From contig NW_024881695.1 of NCBI RefSeq assembly GCF_019059575.1, positions 372,001 through 436,000 of the forward strand: DNA of 64,000 nucleotides, in the 5' to 3' direction. Both the position numbers and the translations under genes were made by a program. Positions 1 through 11,900 of the stretch are shown piece after piece (positions within the stretch are counted from its first letter, which is position 1; the number at the start of each line of letters is the position of its first letter). Source of the stretch: Amphibalanus amphitrite. Lineage: Eukaryota; Arthropoda; Thecostraca; Balanomorpha; Balanidae. The notes under the pieces were generated by a model, which did not search any database, had not been told where the DNA came from, and was given only the letters and a program-made list of their open reading frames with translations.

Positions 1-333
1 TACACGTACCGTCGCCAGTACGAGTCGCGCCGGCCGCTGCCCGCTGACGGACTGGGGCCCGTCGACCTGGCCACGCGCCGGGATGAGCTCAGCTCGCGCC
101 GCGTCCAGGGAGGCGTCGAGAGGGTGGAGGACCTGGGTGATGGCACGCGGCGCACCTACCAGGCTCACCGCGACCTGGACGGCGGCGACGGCTTCGAGCG
201 CGAGCTGACTACCGAGGAGGACCGGCGCACGCGGCGCGATGTCGGCGTCAGGAGGCGCCGCGAGCGGGAGATGGTGGTGATGCCAGAGGCGGTGACGTCG
301 CCGTCCGGAGAGGTGCAGCAGGTGGTGTTCTTT
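1..333 (+). CDS. Integrin alpha subunit, partial exon (linker / cleavage region)
   Basis: The frame is open from the first base, so this exon begins upstream of the window. It ends at TTC TTT|gtgagt (donor at 334) in phase 0 and joins the exon at 679. The encoded segment is highly charged and contains RRTRR (223-237) and RRRR (250-261). Laminin-type integrin alpha chains are cleaved by furin-like proteases in a basic loop of the calf-2 domain, and these motifs fit such a loop. That assignment is inferred, because the linker itself is poorly conserved. Identity as integrin rests on the next two exons. Confidence 0.75.
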
Positions 334-678
334 GTGAGTACCGCGGCGGGGCGGAGGGCGGGAGGGCAGGGATGGTGTTTAAGCTACTCCGCACCGTAAG
401 CCACACCGCAATCGTATGGTTAAGTGGCTAATTTGTTGTGCTTTCAGAAGTGTATGGTAGAGATCAACAACATTTCAAAGTGCTCTTTGAGTAGCTGTCT
501 CGAGGCTCATTCTAGAGTAAATACATTTTCGTCTATTGACAAAAGACAAATCATTTCAGTTCATGTTAGGTTGGCCAGAGCTGCATTTCCTCATTTATGA
601 CATGTTTTGCCTTTGATATCACTCTATACTGTCCTTGCACTCCTACGCTGGTCTAACCCACCCACCAACCTCCCTCAG
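334..678 (+). other. Integrin alpha intron
   Basis: The intron runs from gtgagt at 334 to a pyrimidine-rich acceptor ending ctccctcag at 678. It is AT-richer than the flanking exons. I see no repeat or other element in it. Confidence 0.75.
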
Positions 679-900
679 GACTGCGCGCGCAACACAGCCA
701 AGTGTGTTCAGTTCCGGTGCCGCATCAACAGCCTGAAGCCGAACCAGTACGCGCTGGTGCACATCCAGGGCCGCATCTGGAACCATACTCTGGTGGAGGA
801 CTATGACCGCGTCTCCTACGTGTCTATCAAGTCGCGCGCCACGCTGCAGATGGACCCCACCCTGGAGCAGCTGCAGGATGTATCCGATGATGTCTCAATG
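679..900 (+). CDS. Integrin alpha subunit, membrane-proximal ectodomain exon
   Basis: The exon has 74 codons and both ends are phase 0: acceptor ccctcag|GAC, donor TCA ATG|gtaggt. It begins DCARNTAKCVQFRCR, the cysteine-containing block that precedes the 'R-W-N-T-L/F-E-Y' segment of laminin-binding integrin alpha chains. Here that segment reads GRIWNHTLVEDYDRVSY. This is the distal calf-2 region, extracellular, just before the membrane. The alpha chain pairs with a beta chain as an adhesion receptor. The pattern is closest in my memory to vertebrate alpha6/alpha7 and insect PS1, so laminin-type is likely but not proven. Confidence 0.88.
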
Positions 901-1167
901 GTAGGTGGATAGAGGAATAGGGGAGAGGGGAGGATGGAGAGTGGTGGGTGTTGTGTTCTGCAGTGGCGCGAGAAGAAGGGGCGGATGAGAGGTGCGGTGG
1001 TCGTATGGAGAGAGGATAGAGGAACATCGAGCTCAGCAAACAACGCTGGATATTGAGCGTTCAAGTGTTCCTTCAGCTAAATGTGTTTTGCTAGTCTCGT
1101 TTGATGTTTAACATGTTCGATGTCTGTCAACATGTTCCCCGTCTGACTGTGTGCCGTGCTCCGGCAG
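901..1167 (+). other. Integrin alpha intron
   Basis: The donor is gtaggt at 901 and the acceptor is gctccggcag ending at 1167. The 267 bp are purine-rich in the first third. No further element is seen. Confidence 0.75.
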
Positions 1168-1356
1168 GCGGAGACGATAGCGTACCCGGCGGTGCCGGCC
1201 AAGGCCGAGGACGGCGGCGTACCCATCTGGGTGATCGTCGTCTCCGTGCTGGCCGGCCTCCTGCTGCTGGCAATCATCTGCCTCATCCTGTGGAAGCTGG
1301 GCTTCTTCAAACGCCGGCGGCCAGACCCGACGCTGAAGTCCAACATCAGCCGCTAG
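1168..1356 (+). CDS. Integrin alpha subunit, terminal exon (membrane helix and GFFKR tail)
   Basis: This phase-0 exon starts GCG GAG ACG and ends at a TAG stop (1354-1356). It encodes a short stalk, a hydrophobic segment beginning [20 protein letters not shown], then the WKLGFFKR signature, with GFFKR at 1300-1314. GFFKR is the nearly invariant membrane-proximal motif of integrin alpha tails; it clasps the beta tail and controls activation. The cytoplasmic tail after GFFKR is only 13 residues ([13 protein letters not shown]). The gene converges on calsyntenin, which is read from the other strand. Confidence 0.95.
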   Translation, partial: AETIAYPAVPAKAEDGGVPIWVIVVSVLAGLLLLAIICLILWKLGFFKRRRPDPTLKSNISR

Positions 1357-3235
1357 ACGTTAGCAACTGTTGGCGAGCGACATCTATTCGAGCGCAGGTG
1401 CTGCCATCTACAGTGAGCCGTCCAAAGCGCCGCGGTGACAGGCCGGGCAGCGGCCGCCGTGTGCTGGTGCTCGAAGCCAGTTGTGCCATCGGCAGTATGT
1501 GCCAAATATGTGTCTGTGAAGGCACGTGCGAGCTTGCAGGACGGAAGGGACGCTGCACAGTGGCGAGGCGTGAGACGGGTCTGCAGACGCGTGCCTTGTG
1601 CGGACTGGTGGGCAGGGCCTGGACCGGTGCTGACCCGGTCAGAGGAACGCTGCGGACGCCGCTAACTGGTGACTGAGTCGCCCGCCGTCCTCTGGGGGCC
1701 GCCAGTGAGGGCGGACACAACTGCCACTGCCCACTCCGCCCCTCAGTCGCGCAGGTTTGAGTGTGCTTAAACCATCGCTTAGTGTTGTATGATTAGCATT
1801 ATGCAGTCTAGTTAGTATGTTTTGGCAGCTAGATGACTCTCGTAAAACCTTTTATACATTACACCGTCATCTGTCATTTTCATCCTCCCCTGTTCACATT
1901 GCATGCGCGTGCTCCTCTGATTCGGTCGCCGTTCCCTGTGACGAGTCGTCGTTCCAGTAACTCCACCGGCGCTCACCCCCTAACAACTCTGCCGCGTGGG
2001 TTATCTCGGTGGCCGAACGGTAAAGGGCGAACTACCAGCAATCCATGCATATCGGTCCTCAGTGGTCAATGCAGTGCCCTATCCCGTGAGCCTCATCCAG
2101 ACCTCTGGTTACCTCCCGATTGGTTCAGGAAATCCAGGACTCCCGTTGAGACTCTAGGATGTCCAGCTGAGCTTTGGCCTCTGGTTATGCTTAAATGACA
2201 GATTGAGTTCTGACCATTCATCGGGCGGCATCGCATCCCGAGGTTGAGCTAACCCTCTACTTCTATCCCCTTCAGATGCCCAGTCATGTTCCTTGCTCCC
2301 CAGCGTGGGGAGAAGCCGGGCGGCCCCACAGGTCGCTAGTTGCATGGTCGCCCGACAGATGGCAGTGAGGCGCTGTTGTGCGACTGACGCGTTGTAATAC
2401 TGTGATATTAACCTGGGGCAGTCGGGTGGGAGCGGGCGTGACGCTACTCCGGCGGCCAGCGGCCTGTTTGTATGTGTGTATGTGCCGCAGTGTTTGTGTG
2501 GAGAAAATGATCGAACTCCCATTCTGACTGAGAAATGGTAGACCCGTGTGCTTTTGAGCCGTATGCCTTGGTGACTGACATTGATAAATTTTGACAGCAT
2601 TGATCGATCACCATAGCAATGAGCATGTCCGATTATGCTTGTGGATTTGGGAATAACATGAGACCATCGCTCTGCTTTTAGGTGTTCCCGTCCCAGGTAA
2701 CTTGAAGCACAAAATTTCGACAATAATTGCTGAATATTTCTCGGGGAATTTTTCATTTTTATGTCATGACTTCTTGTATTCATTTTTCGAACTCAAGTTC
2801 CTTGGAGGCCTTTAGAATCTCGGCTAAGTATTATTACTTGTAAGTTCACATTCATCATTTTATATTTCATTATCATTTAGTGTTTTATATTTGATCACAG
2901 CTTCTATTTATCTGAAGCCGGCTCTCCTAACTAGCAGAGCGGATGCCCATGCTATCACCCTTCCACTTTATGTGGAATCAAGCTGCGTTGTCGCGCACCT
3001 TATCAACGGGCGCGTTTCGGATTTGGCTAGCTGATTGACGCGTTTCGTAATTGACGACCTGTCTACTGTGTTGGTGTGCCAGTCATGTGTGCTCGCGAGG
3101 ACTGGCAGCGACCGACTGGTCACTTCGTGTCGCTGTCTTGAGGCCGTTGTGTGGTGTCGTATAAAATGTGCGATCGATAGAGTGCCGAGAACTAATCCGA
3201 AATGCCCAATAAAATCATAACAAGGTGTGTGCCGT
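1357..3235 (+). other. Integrin alpha 3' UTR (proposed)
   Basis: This is non-coding sequence after the TAG stop. The first 350 bp are GC-rich and the rest is mixed. No coding segment with family similarity was found. The extent is set by the poly(A) signal at 3208; intervening introns cannot be excluded without transcripts. Confidence 0.55.
3208..3213 (+). promoter_or_regulatory. Candidate poly(A) signal of integrin alpha
   Basis: A canonical AATAAA lies 1.85 kb after the stop. It is followed within 10-35 bp by GT-rich sequence (ggtgtgtgccgtgtg), the usual layout of a cleavage/polyadenylation site. The window is large enough for chance hexamers, so support is moderate. Confidence 0.55.
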
Positions 3236-5785
3236 GTGAAACTGTGTGCCGTCAGGGGCGAGTTACAAATGAGTTAGGTCAGGGACCGATTCGCTTGTCC
3301 AACGAACGAAAACGCCACGAGGCTAGATCGAAGAACAGAACTCGGGTGGCTGACATACAAGTTTACCGCTCTATTCACTAAACCATATGAACCCTGGCTA
3401 CCGATGGATTTAATCCTGGTAGAATATCTTACATGGTAGACTTAGTTTCCATACCTTAGCTTCCGCATGCGAGGTAAGCGATCCGAGCCGGACGATAAAA
3501 GCTTATACTCCTGCCGCTAGATGGCAGGCGTCCTAAGCGCCTGAAGTTAGGCTGTCCCGCATGGCAGCCTCAATGACTGGACTGGCTGCGGCTGATAGCG
3601 GTAGCGTGGCAAGGCAGGTGAGCGCGTAATTGGCGGTAAAAGCACACTGAAATGGCCTAGAGACACCATGTGGGCCCCTAAGTACTATATTTGGGCCTTT
3701 GGGGCCTCGAATGCCGGCGAGGATCCATGGAGAAGTTATGGGGTATCTCGAGGATCTGGTATGAGCCACAAGAACCAGTGTGGGGCCCTCAGATGACGTC
3801 GTGAGAGTGTTTAAGTGTGGTCTGCCCAGGTCGTCAAACCTGCTAGGGGTCCTCGTAGGCCGTTATGGGGCCTCCAGTAGCCATGATGGGACCCTCCGAG
3901 GCCGGCCGGGGGGGGGGGGAAGGCGGGTGCATCGAGAAGCAGGCGTGGGGCCTAAGAAGGGCCATTGCTGAGTGCAGGTTAACGGTTATCGCATTCCTAT
4001 CAGCTGTAATCGCACACACACACACACACACTTCAAAGGTCTGTAGGGTGTCAGCTACCTTCAATATGTTCTCACAATCAACACGCACATTGGTGGTGAC
4101 AGAATGTATTGGTGATCTACATTACAAAAGACTCGGCGTTTACAGCTCTAAACCTATCGGTGCGACAGCTCTTAACGGATAGAGATTATAACACTGGATA
4201 TTTTTTCACAACAGAACACATCGCGGCGCGCTCTGGGGCGCCGGTGACGTCACCTCCGGTAGCCGATGACGTCACCCGTCAGTCCGGGGGCTCGGCCGCC
4301 GCGTCCGTCAGTCGCACACCGCACGATGCGAGATGGAATGTTAATCAGACAAACACCGAGATGGCTACAGTGACGTCACGTTCCGGCACGCGCCGGCGCC
4401 ATGATATGGTTACGGAGCGGCCGCGCGCGCGCGCGCCTCTCTCGGCCGCCGCGCGGCTCCGGTCGGCGCGGCTGGTTCCGGATGGTTTCTGGCGCCGCCG
4501 GCGGTGACCGCTCGTGCCCAAAGATATGTGAGTGAATGTCGCGCTGCGCAGGTCAACAGAGCTAAAACCTAGCCACAACAAACACGGCCCCAGTCGCCCG
4601 GCGCTGATTACGAGCGGACCGGCCGGGCGCCGGGCCCGATATCCGGTCACTCTTCCCACCCCCAACAGTCCACGCCACGTCACACACACGCACCCGCACA
4701 TACACCCACCGCCCCTGTCGTGTGTCCCAGAGCGCGGCGGCGGGGTGCCTCACGCTCTGCCGAGCCGGGCCGGACCGAGCCGTGTGAGGTGCTCCGGAGC
4801 CGGCGGTGCCAGGTCGGCCCCGGCTGCAGCCAGGGATGCCGGGGGTGCCACCGGCAGGCGAGAGGCACTCGAAACGGCGGCGGCCGGCGCTCTCACTCGC
4901 CGTCACTCGCATCACACACGTCAGTCACAGAGCAGCTGCCAACACAGGGAGAGGCGCCAGCGGCGGCCGGCAGACCTCTCCGGGGAGAGGAGGGAGAGAA
5001 GGAGAGAGGGAGAGAGCAGACAACCCATCCCGGGCCCGTCAACGGGGTAAAACGGATAACACAGAGAGGGGGTGGATAAGAGAGAATGGATGACAGAAAA
5101 CTGGTAAAATGAAAGATGATTGAAGAAGGAAAAATGAAATGAAAAGAAATTAAACAATAATCATAAATGGAGCGATAAGGGTGATGAGATTCAGTAAGAG
5201 GATAGAAAAGAGAGATCACAAGCAGAAAGTTCGAAAGAAGTACCAGAGTGGACGTCCGGACAGGGTGGTTATTGCGGCCGGGAAGGGGGCCTGTCAGCAC
5301 AGACCTCCGGCGGACTAGAAGTGGGTTAGAGCGCGCCCTCCACCGCCCCCGCCCGCTGCCATCAGCACCGCCCGCCGCCCCGGCCAGCACAGCCTGCGGC
5401 GGACGACCGAGGGACCGGCCCTCGAGGCGCGCCCCACGCCGTGTATCTACTCTACAGTGTATGGCACTCAATTCCCGGCGACTCAGCTTCTGTAGCTACG
5501 TAAGCATTGCTACAGGCAGCGTCAACCGCGATAGCAGTGGCGGCGGCGGCGGCGACAGGAGCAGCAAGAGAGACAGCAAGAGGGATAAAAGGAGAGATAA
5601 TGTGAGGCGAAAGGATAAGCAGCAGTGAGTAAGTCTGAGGAGATGACACCGCTCCAGCGCCACGAGGCTTTAGTAGCAAGGATGGTGGACTCACGGAAGC
5701 GGGCAGCGCGGCTCCGCAGAGCCGGCGAGGGCCGGGGCGGGGGCGGGGGCGGGGGCGGCCGCTATCACACAGGCGCCGGCGCCGC
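3236..5785. other. Convergent intergenic region / 3' UTR of calsyntenin
   Basis: No recognisable gene is present. The region holds a poly(G) run near 3909, a (CA)n tract at 4012-4031, a CpG-rich block from about 4220 to 5060 with three CRE palindromes, and an AT-rich purine stretch (about 5060-5240). A second GC-rich block at 5240-5760 includes a (GGGGGC)n tract near 5737. The part next to 5786 should be calsyntenin 3' UTR. I found no AATAAA on the minus strand here; an ATTAAA (plus TTTAAT, 3409-3414) is the only weak candidate noted. Confidence 0.5.
4220..4520. promoter_or_regulatory. CpG-rich block with three perfect CRE palindromes
   Basis: TGACGTCA occurs at 4245-4252, 4267-4274 and 4371-4378, inside strongly CpG-rich DNA that includes a (CG)n run near 4425. 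CREB/ATF factors bind this palindrome. Three copies in 134 bp are unlikely by chance and suggest a promoter or enhancer, although no coding region is seen on either side to be driven. Confidence 0.45.
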
Positions 5786-5938
5786 TCAGATGGCCAGGTG
5801 GCTGTTGTCCCACTCGAGCTGTTTGCGCGGCGGCGGCACCTCCTCCTCGTCGTCGTCCGGATCCGAGCTGTCGTAGTCGCTGCCGTCGTCGGAGCTGTCA
5901 TCGTCGACGGCGGCCGGCTGTCCGGCGGTGGCGGCGTC
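5786..5938 (-). CDS. CLSTN: Calsyntenin terminal exon: acidic tail and second W-acidic motif
   Basis: The acceptor follows a 13-base C run (gccgtcgcag|GAC, phase 0). The stop is TGA at 5786-5788. It encodes an Asp/Glu/Ser-rich tail (DDDSSDDGSDYDSSDPDDD) followed by QLEWDNSHLAI. Vertebrate calsyntenins end in a longer acidic tract and an LEWDDS motif. Here the second Asp of the motif is Asn and the acidic tract is short. Confidence 0.93.
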   Translation of the reverse strand, partial: DAATAGQPAAVDDDSSDDGSDYDSSDPDDDEEEVPPPRKQLEWDNSHLAI

Positions 5939-8900
5939 CTGCGACGGCGGGGGGGGGGGGGCGGTCAGAGAGATCAACAGAGGGCCACACAGGCCTCAAC
6001 ACGCGCGGGAGAATACGCGAGAATGCACAGGAGAATAAGCACGACCTCATGTTATGCGTAATTGCTTGCCCCAACATTGAAGACATACACCGACTGGCGT
6101 GCCCAACACGCGATAAAAATAATTCAAACAAAAAGGAGCCGGCCGGACTGGAGCTCTTTCTCAGCTTCCCGGCCTACCCAGATCCATCTCTATAGTACCC
6201 TCCCCACGTCCCTCCTCCCTCCCCACCACTCACGCCTCCCCTCTCCGCTGTTTGTGAGGCAGGCCACGTTTCAATATGGCCAGCGCCCGAGGGTGGCGGC
6301 GGGCCCTTCCCACAGAGGCCACAAATTAGAACCGGAGCCGTAGTTCAATCAGGCTCGCAGCCTCTGGCGGCGGTGGCGGCGGCACAGAAATTAGACTCGG
6401 CCGCCGCCGGGCGCCGCCGCGCCGTGGCGATGAAGCCCTCAGCTCTGAGGGACCGGTGAACCGCGCCGGGGACGGGTAAGCGGGGTGGAGATGGGCGGGG
6501 CGTTTTGTGAAACTGAATGCTGCCGTGAGTTAGGAAAACCTTTAGTACGTCTCTTGCGTGATTAGGCACTATCTTGAACATCCACAGAATCCAGCTACTC
6601 AATTTTCACCAGGGCAACTTTCTTTATTTAATTAAGCAGATTTAACCAAATAAAATAAAATTTCTTTGAAGATGGATCACATCTTCCATCAGAAAAGCTG
6701 TAGCAATTGCCATTGCCTCTTATTCGAAAGCAAATATTGCCCATTAAAAAAAAAAACGGGAAACGTTTTTGGAAATCTTTTATATGGGGCAATAAAACAG
6801 CATGGCAAAGTTCATCACCACCTCTTTCCACACTCTTGCCTTGATATTTAATCGCACTCGTGTAATGTGACGGGTAATGAACGCCCTTTCCTCTCTACTC
6901 CCTCTCACGCTCTACCCTTTCTTTTCCTCCCCCCCTCTCTCCCTCCGTCCCTCTCGCCTCCTCCATGGGGTTGACAGTGATGTTGAGCCCACTCCCTCCC
7001 CTCTCTCTCCCCTCCCACCCTCTCTCACCTCCTCCATGGGATTGACAGTGATGTTGAGCCCCTCCCTCCCCCTCCCTCCCATTCTCTCACCTCCTCCATG
7101 GGGTTGACGGTGATGTTGAGCGCCGAGTCGTCCCAGGCCATCTCGGCGTCAGCTGCCTCGTCCTGGTGTCTTCGGTGGGCGGCGCGGATCCGAATCACGC
7201 CCAGCACGATCATCGACACCAGGAAGCCGATACACACCACGATGATGATGGTCACCGCGTGGCCTGCGCGGAGGGGACGGGGGGGGGGGGCAGTGGTCAG
7301 CTGTTTGCTTTGGATAATTCGCACAATTGAAATTCATGATGAGTTTAACAAAACAACGTCTCGTTATTCGTGTTACTGTAGACTTTATCGACTGCAAATC
7401 TATTTTTGTTAATGCGTGATATAACTGTTAATGCCAATATTTTGCATAACAGAGGAAGTGAGCAGGTCAATGCATTAGAAAGCTGACTAAAATGGCTACA
7501 ATTTTCAAAAACAGCGCCATACAACCATTTGATCCATATCCATTAACCCTCGCCCGTATTGGTGTTTTTCCAGCCGCGAACGTATAAGGGGGGGGGGGGG
7601 GTCCGTTGGACCCCCCCCTTGCCGTTTCGCCCCTGATCGAGCTAGAGCTTCGCGGAAAAAACGAGCGTGTTGCCCGTGACGAGAGGAAGCCGATGATACC
7701 CAATTTTAAGGTCCTAGGTCATTGGTTGACCTTGCAGGTCAGGTCAATGACCCCAAAGGCGGGAAATCGGGACCTGTTAGAACGTCGTAAAGTGTGGCTG
7801 CTATGGGGTTTTTCGGGGTGCTGATCACGAATATCATGTTAGTTTTGATCACAGATGATGTCTTCATGTATTTAGGCCAGGTCGGGTCAGGTCAGATCAG
7901 GTCAACCAGTAAGGGTATTCGTAGTAGGTGGCAACCGCCTCTGACAGCTTCGTAACATGTTACGAAGGCACCAAAACTACTTCGTAAATGTTCATATGGT
8001 TGCTAAATTCGAATTCAGCTCCAAAAACTGGCCTAGAAACATGTAAAACTCGAAAAAGTGAGCCGAGGTCATCAAAGGTCAATGACCTGACCTGACCTCC
8101 AGGTGACCTTAACACCCACCCTAATGCATGGGGGCAACATCATATCACATGTTTGAACGCTTGAAACCACGAAAAGACTGCAAACGCGCGGCTAATGCGA
8201 GCCGACATACGCCGAATCGCGATTCCAGCCAAACATGGTCTCGAAAAGTAGGTCACAGGTCAAAGGTCATTTGGGTCAGGGTCATGAAATTTTCAGGGTA
8301 GGTGTGAAATTGATGAACGCGAGGGTACTGAAAGTTTCATCGCGATTGGCCGCTTTTTGCGCCAGTTATTCGCGAAAAACCATGGGGGGGGGGGTCCGTT
8401 CGACCCCCCCCCCCCTATACAGGCGAGGGTTAAGTTCAGTTCACTATAGTTCCACGTCATGCATCTTGTCTCCTACTTGCTCTTTCCCCATCCCCTTCTC
8501 CCCTCCTTATCACTCACTGGCTCCAGCCGAGCGCATCTGATGGCCGGTGGTCCACGATTTGAGCTGCACGTGGTGACGGGCGTCCTGGACATGAGCGGCA
8601 GGCGGCGGCACCGCCTCCTCGACCTCCGGCTGGGCGGGGGCGGCGGCGGCGGCGGCGGCGGGCTCGTCGTCCTGGGCGGCCGGAGGGGCGGCCGTGGCCA
8701 GCCGTTTGGGCGGCTCGGTGCGTCGCGCCGGGTGGATCACCGTCAGCGTCTGCACGTACTCGTTACTGATGAATCGCTGGCTCATACTCGAGCAGAGCAG
8801 CTTGAAGGCGCGGTTCAGGTAGTAGGCTGGTTTGCGGTTGGTGTACTGCACGAAACGCAGCGCCTGCCGGGAGCGAGAGCGATCCGTTATAAACGTATAC

Positions 8901-11900
8901 GTGGAAAGAAAGAACCTTTGGATTTTTCATCCACTTCTTATCGTTTAGCAGTTCCCCATGCTGAAATCGGCTACAAGACGCTCCTAGGTGATCAGCCGCC
9001 TAATATCAGTTAGTACACAATTACATAATATTAAATGTAGCGCAAAGATAACGAAAATTACATTGGCGCCAGGAAGGGGTTGATTTATACACACAGTACA
9101 AAAATGACTCACATACTATCACGAAACGTCGGGAAACATAAATCAAAGTCCAGATCACCGCCGAGTAAGAAAAGATCGCTATCATTAGGCCCCCGATCAA
9201 ATACACCTATGCGGCGGCAAACACCATTACACCGCACAACTCTGACGGCTCTGTACAAACGACCTCTGTATGATGGTGGGTGGATGGCAGCGCCCCCCCC
9301 CCCGATTCTCCGAACTTGGCCGTGTACGGTCACCACCGCCCCCTAATCGACCCCGGGGGACATCAGCTAATGGCTGGCATTAGGCCGAGACCAGACATTA
9401 GTGCAGTTTCGCCAGTGCCATGTATTGCGCGAAACGCCGGCGCAGTGCTGCTAAAACGGTGAATATATTCACTACGATGGGGTAGGAGAATGAGATCGAT
9501 TTGGCGGATGTTTGCCAAGAGAGACGTGTTTTTATTGCGATCATTTATGACATTTGTCGCAAAGTTGTCCCATCATTTATCAAGAAACAAGACGGCGTTT
9601 CTGACATTTGTCGCTGGTATATAACTATACTGACATGTGGATTGTGGAATGTGGAATGCAAACACCTCTGCCTGAGTACTTGAGTAGCTAATGTCAGATG
9701 CCGCTGTGGAGTTAAACCCGCGCGGGGCTGGGGTCTCCAGCCGAACGCGCGGGGCTGGGTGTGTGTGTGTGTGTAAATTTTACCCCCCCCCCCCCCCTGT
9801 TATCTCCCGAACTAATGGTCCGATTTGGAAAATTCAAACGCCAATCGAAAGATCTCATCACGAACAACTAAAAACATGTACTTAATTTAAAAGTTTGAGG
9901 TCAAGGTCAAGGTCAGGTGTCAAGGGTACAAATTGCAAGTTTCTACAGTATCGGCCTTGCACCGTAGTTGCCGAAGAATGGAGTCATGGACTGAGACTGA
10001 TTGCCCAAAACGTGTTCTTAGGATACCAAGACAATATTCGTTGCATACAATATCATTCAGAGGTCAAGGTCAAGGTCAGGTCAGGTCAGGTCAGGTCAGG
10101 TCACCAAAAACAAAATATAGAAAAGGGCATGTGCGACACTGCATGTTTTATGGGTCATTTTATTCATAGAATTCAATAGGCACACTCAATAAGTGATATG
10201 GACCACCTCTGGATGAATTTCAGGTCAAGGTCAGGTCAAGGTCAGGTCAATGAGGTCAAATTTTGAAGTTGGTTGTTAAGGCCTAAAAAGGTGTCTATCT
10301 GATGTAGTTTTTCACGGCAAATCGAATGGTGCTATTTTTGTTTCTGTACGAGGTCTAGAACTTTAAAAAAAATCATTTTTCAAAAATTTTGTGTGTCGTG
10401 ATGTCATAAATTTGAAATAACTCCCACATTTTTGAACCGATTCTTTTGAAAATTGATATGTAGGTGCACATTGACCACTTCACTGACATTTATTCCGGTT
10501 TTTTCGATACACTCAAAATTTTGGATTTTATAATTATTTTCCCAAAAAAGTCAGTTTTTTTGAAAAATTGGGCCAAAATCCAAAATTTTCAAAAACCGAG
10601 ATAGCCACTTTATAGACAAAGTAGAATCACGTATAACCTTTTTTGTTACGTCTTGATTCCCTTAAAAATGAAGATGTTAGCGGCGTTTGAAATTTTGCCG
10701 TTTTTTAGGCGAAAATGGCGAACATGACGTCACTAAAACGTCATTTTCTCAAAAACTTTCCTAAGGATTTCGCTCAAATTTTGAGGGAACGTGTCAAATT
10801 GATGTAAGAAAAGGTACTGAAAGTTTGGCGGCGCGCAGCGCCGCCGTTTTTGAGATATTGCAAAATTTCGCGAGGGGGGTTTACCCCCCCTCTCCAGCCC
10901 CGCGCGGGTTAAGTTCAAGCCCATCCACAAATGTGGCCTGTCCTCGCCACTCGACACATTATTTTTTAACCGATAACTAAGTTCCTCACTTCAGTATCTG
11001 GAGTCGTGAAACACGGACACGGTTATTTTAACCCATTTCGAGAATTTTAAATAGAAAATGAAATTCGCAATGCTCACGATCCTTCTCCCTCTCGTTCTAC
11101 GGGCTCTCCGGCGACCCTTCCATTTTCCTCTCTGACAACAAACGGACCTCGCCCACGGCTCTTCCGTCCTGCCCTCTGATACCAAAGGGACTCTCCTCCG
11201 ACCCTTCCGTATTCCCCTCTGACCCCAGATGAACCCACCCCGATCCTACTGTCCTCCCTCTGACCCCACACGGACCCTCTCGCAGCTCTGACCCACCTCT
11301 TGGTAGCTGTCGGGCTGACCAGGCCCGTACACCACCAGACCGTCTTTGTTCAGCTTGGCCCGCAGCTGGAAGCTGTCCAGCAGTCGCTGGTTCAGGGTCA
11401 GCTCCTCGTGCTCAGGGTTCAGAGGAGGGTAGACCGTGACGGCACACTTGTCCAGCTTGTGGCCGACGCTCCTGCCGGCTGAGGCGGGGGGGGGGGGGGG
11501 GATTAGAGGTGGTGCCCTTTCAATGCTAGATAATAATAATACACTGCATTGGTACATTGCAACACAACACAAATAACGATAATGCGATGGGCAAAGCATT
11601 AACTGCAGATCTACAGTGCCCAGACTTCCCATTCAGGTCATTCTTAAGTGGGAGCGTGTTTAACAAGACGTGAACATTAAGCACTTTTGAAGGCGCACCA
11701 GACCGCACCAACTTCCCGCACGAACATGAGTGGAAAACTTTCCGCTTCCAGTATTGATTACCCAGTTCATAGAACCTTTCCACGTTACAGAAACTAGCCG
11801 CAACTATCGAGCGAAAAGGGCACCCGGGTACTTCAGCTTATTAGGGACAATAGTTTCGCCGTTCTACTTGAAACATACATGAAATTATCTCCTTGTCTGC

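Noticed and set aside
1101..1720. Frames overlapping the terminal integrin exon on both strands
   Set aside because: They are shadows of the GFFKR exon and its GC-rich 3' UTR, lacking splice support or family similarity.
4532..5471. Long overlapping frames on both strands in the GC-rich intergenic block
   Set aside because: High GC lowers stop frequency. The products are low-complexity, differ in every frame and match no family I know.
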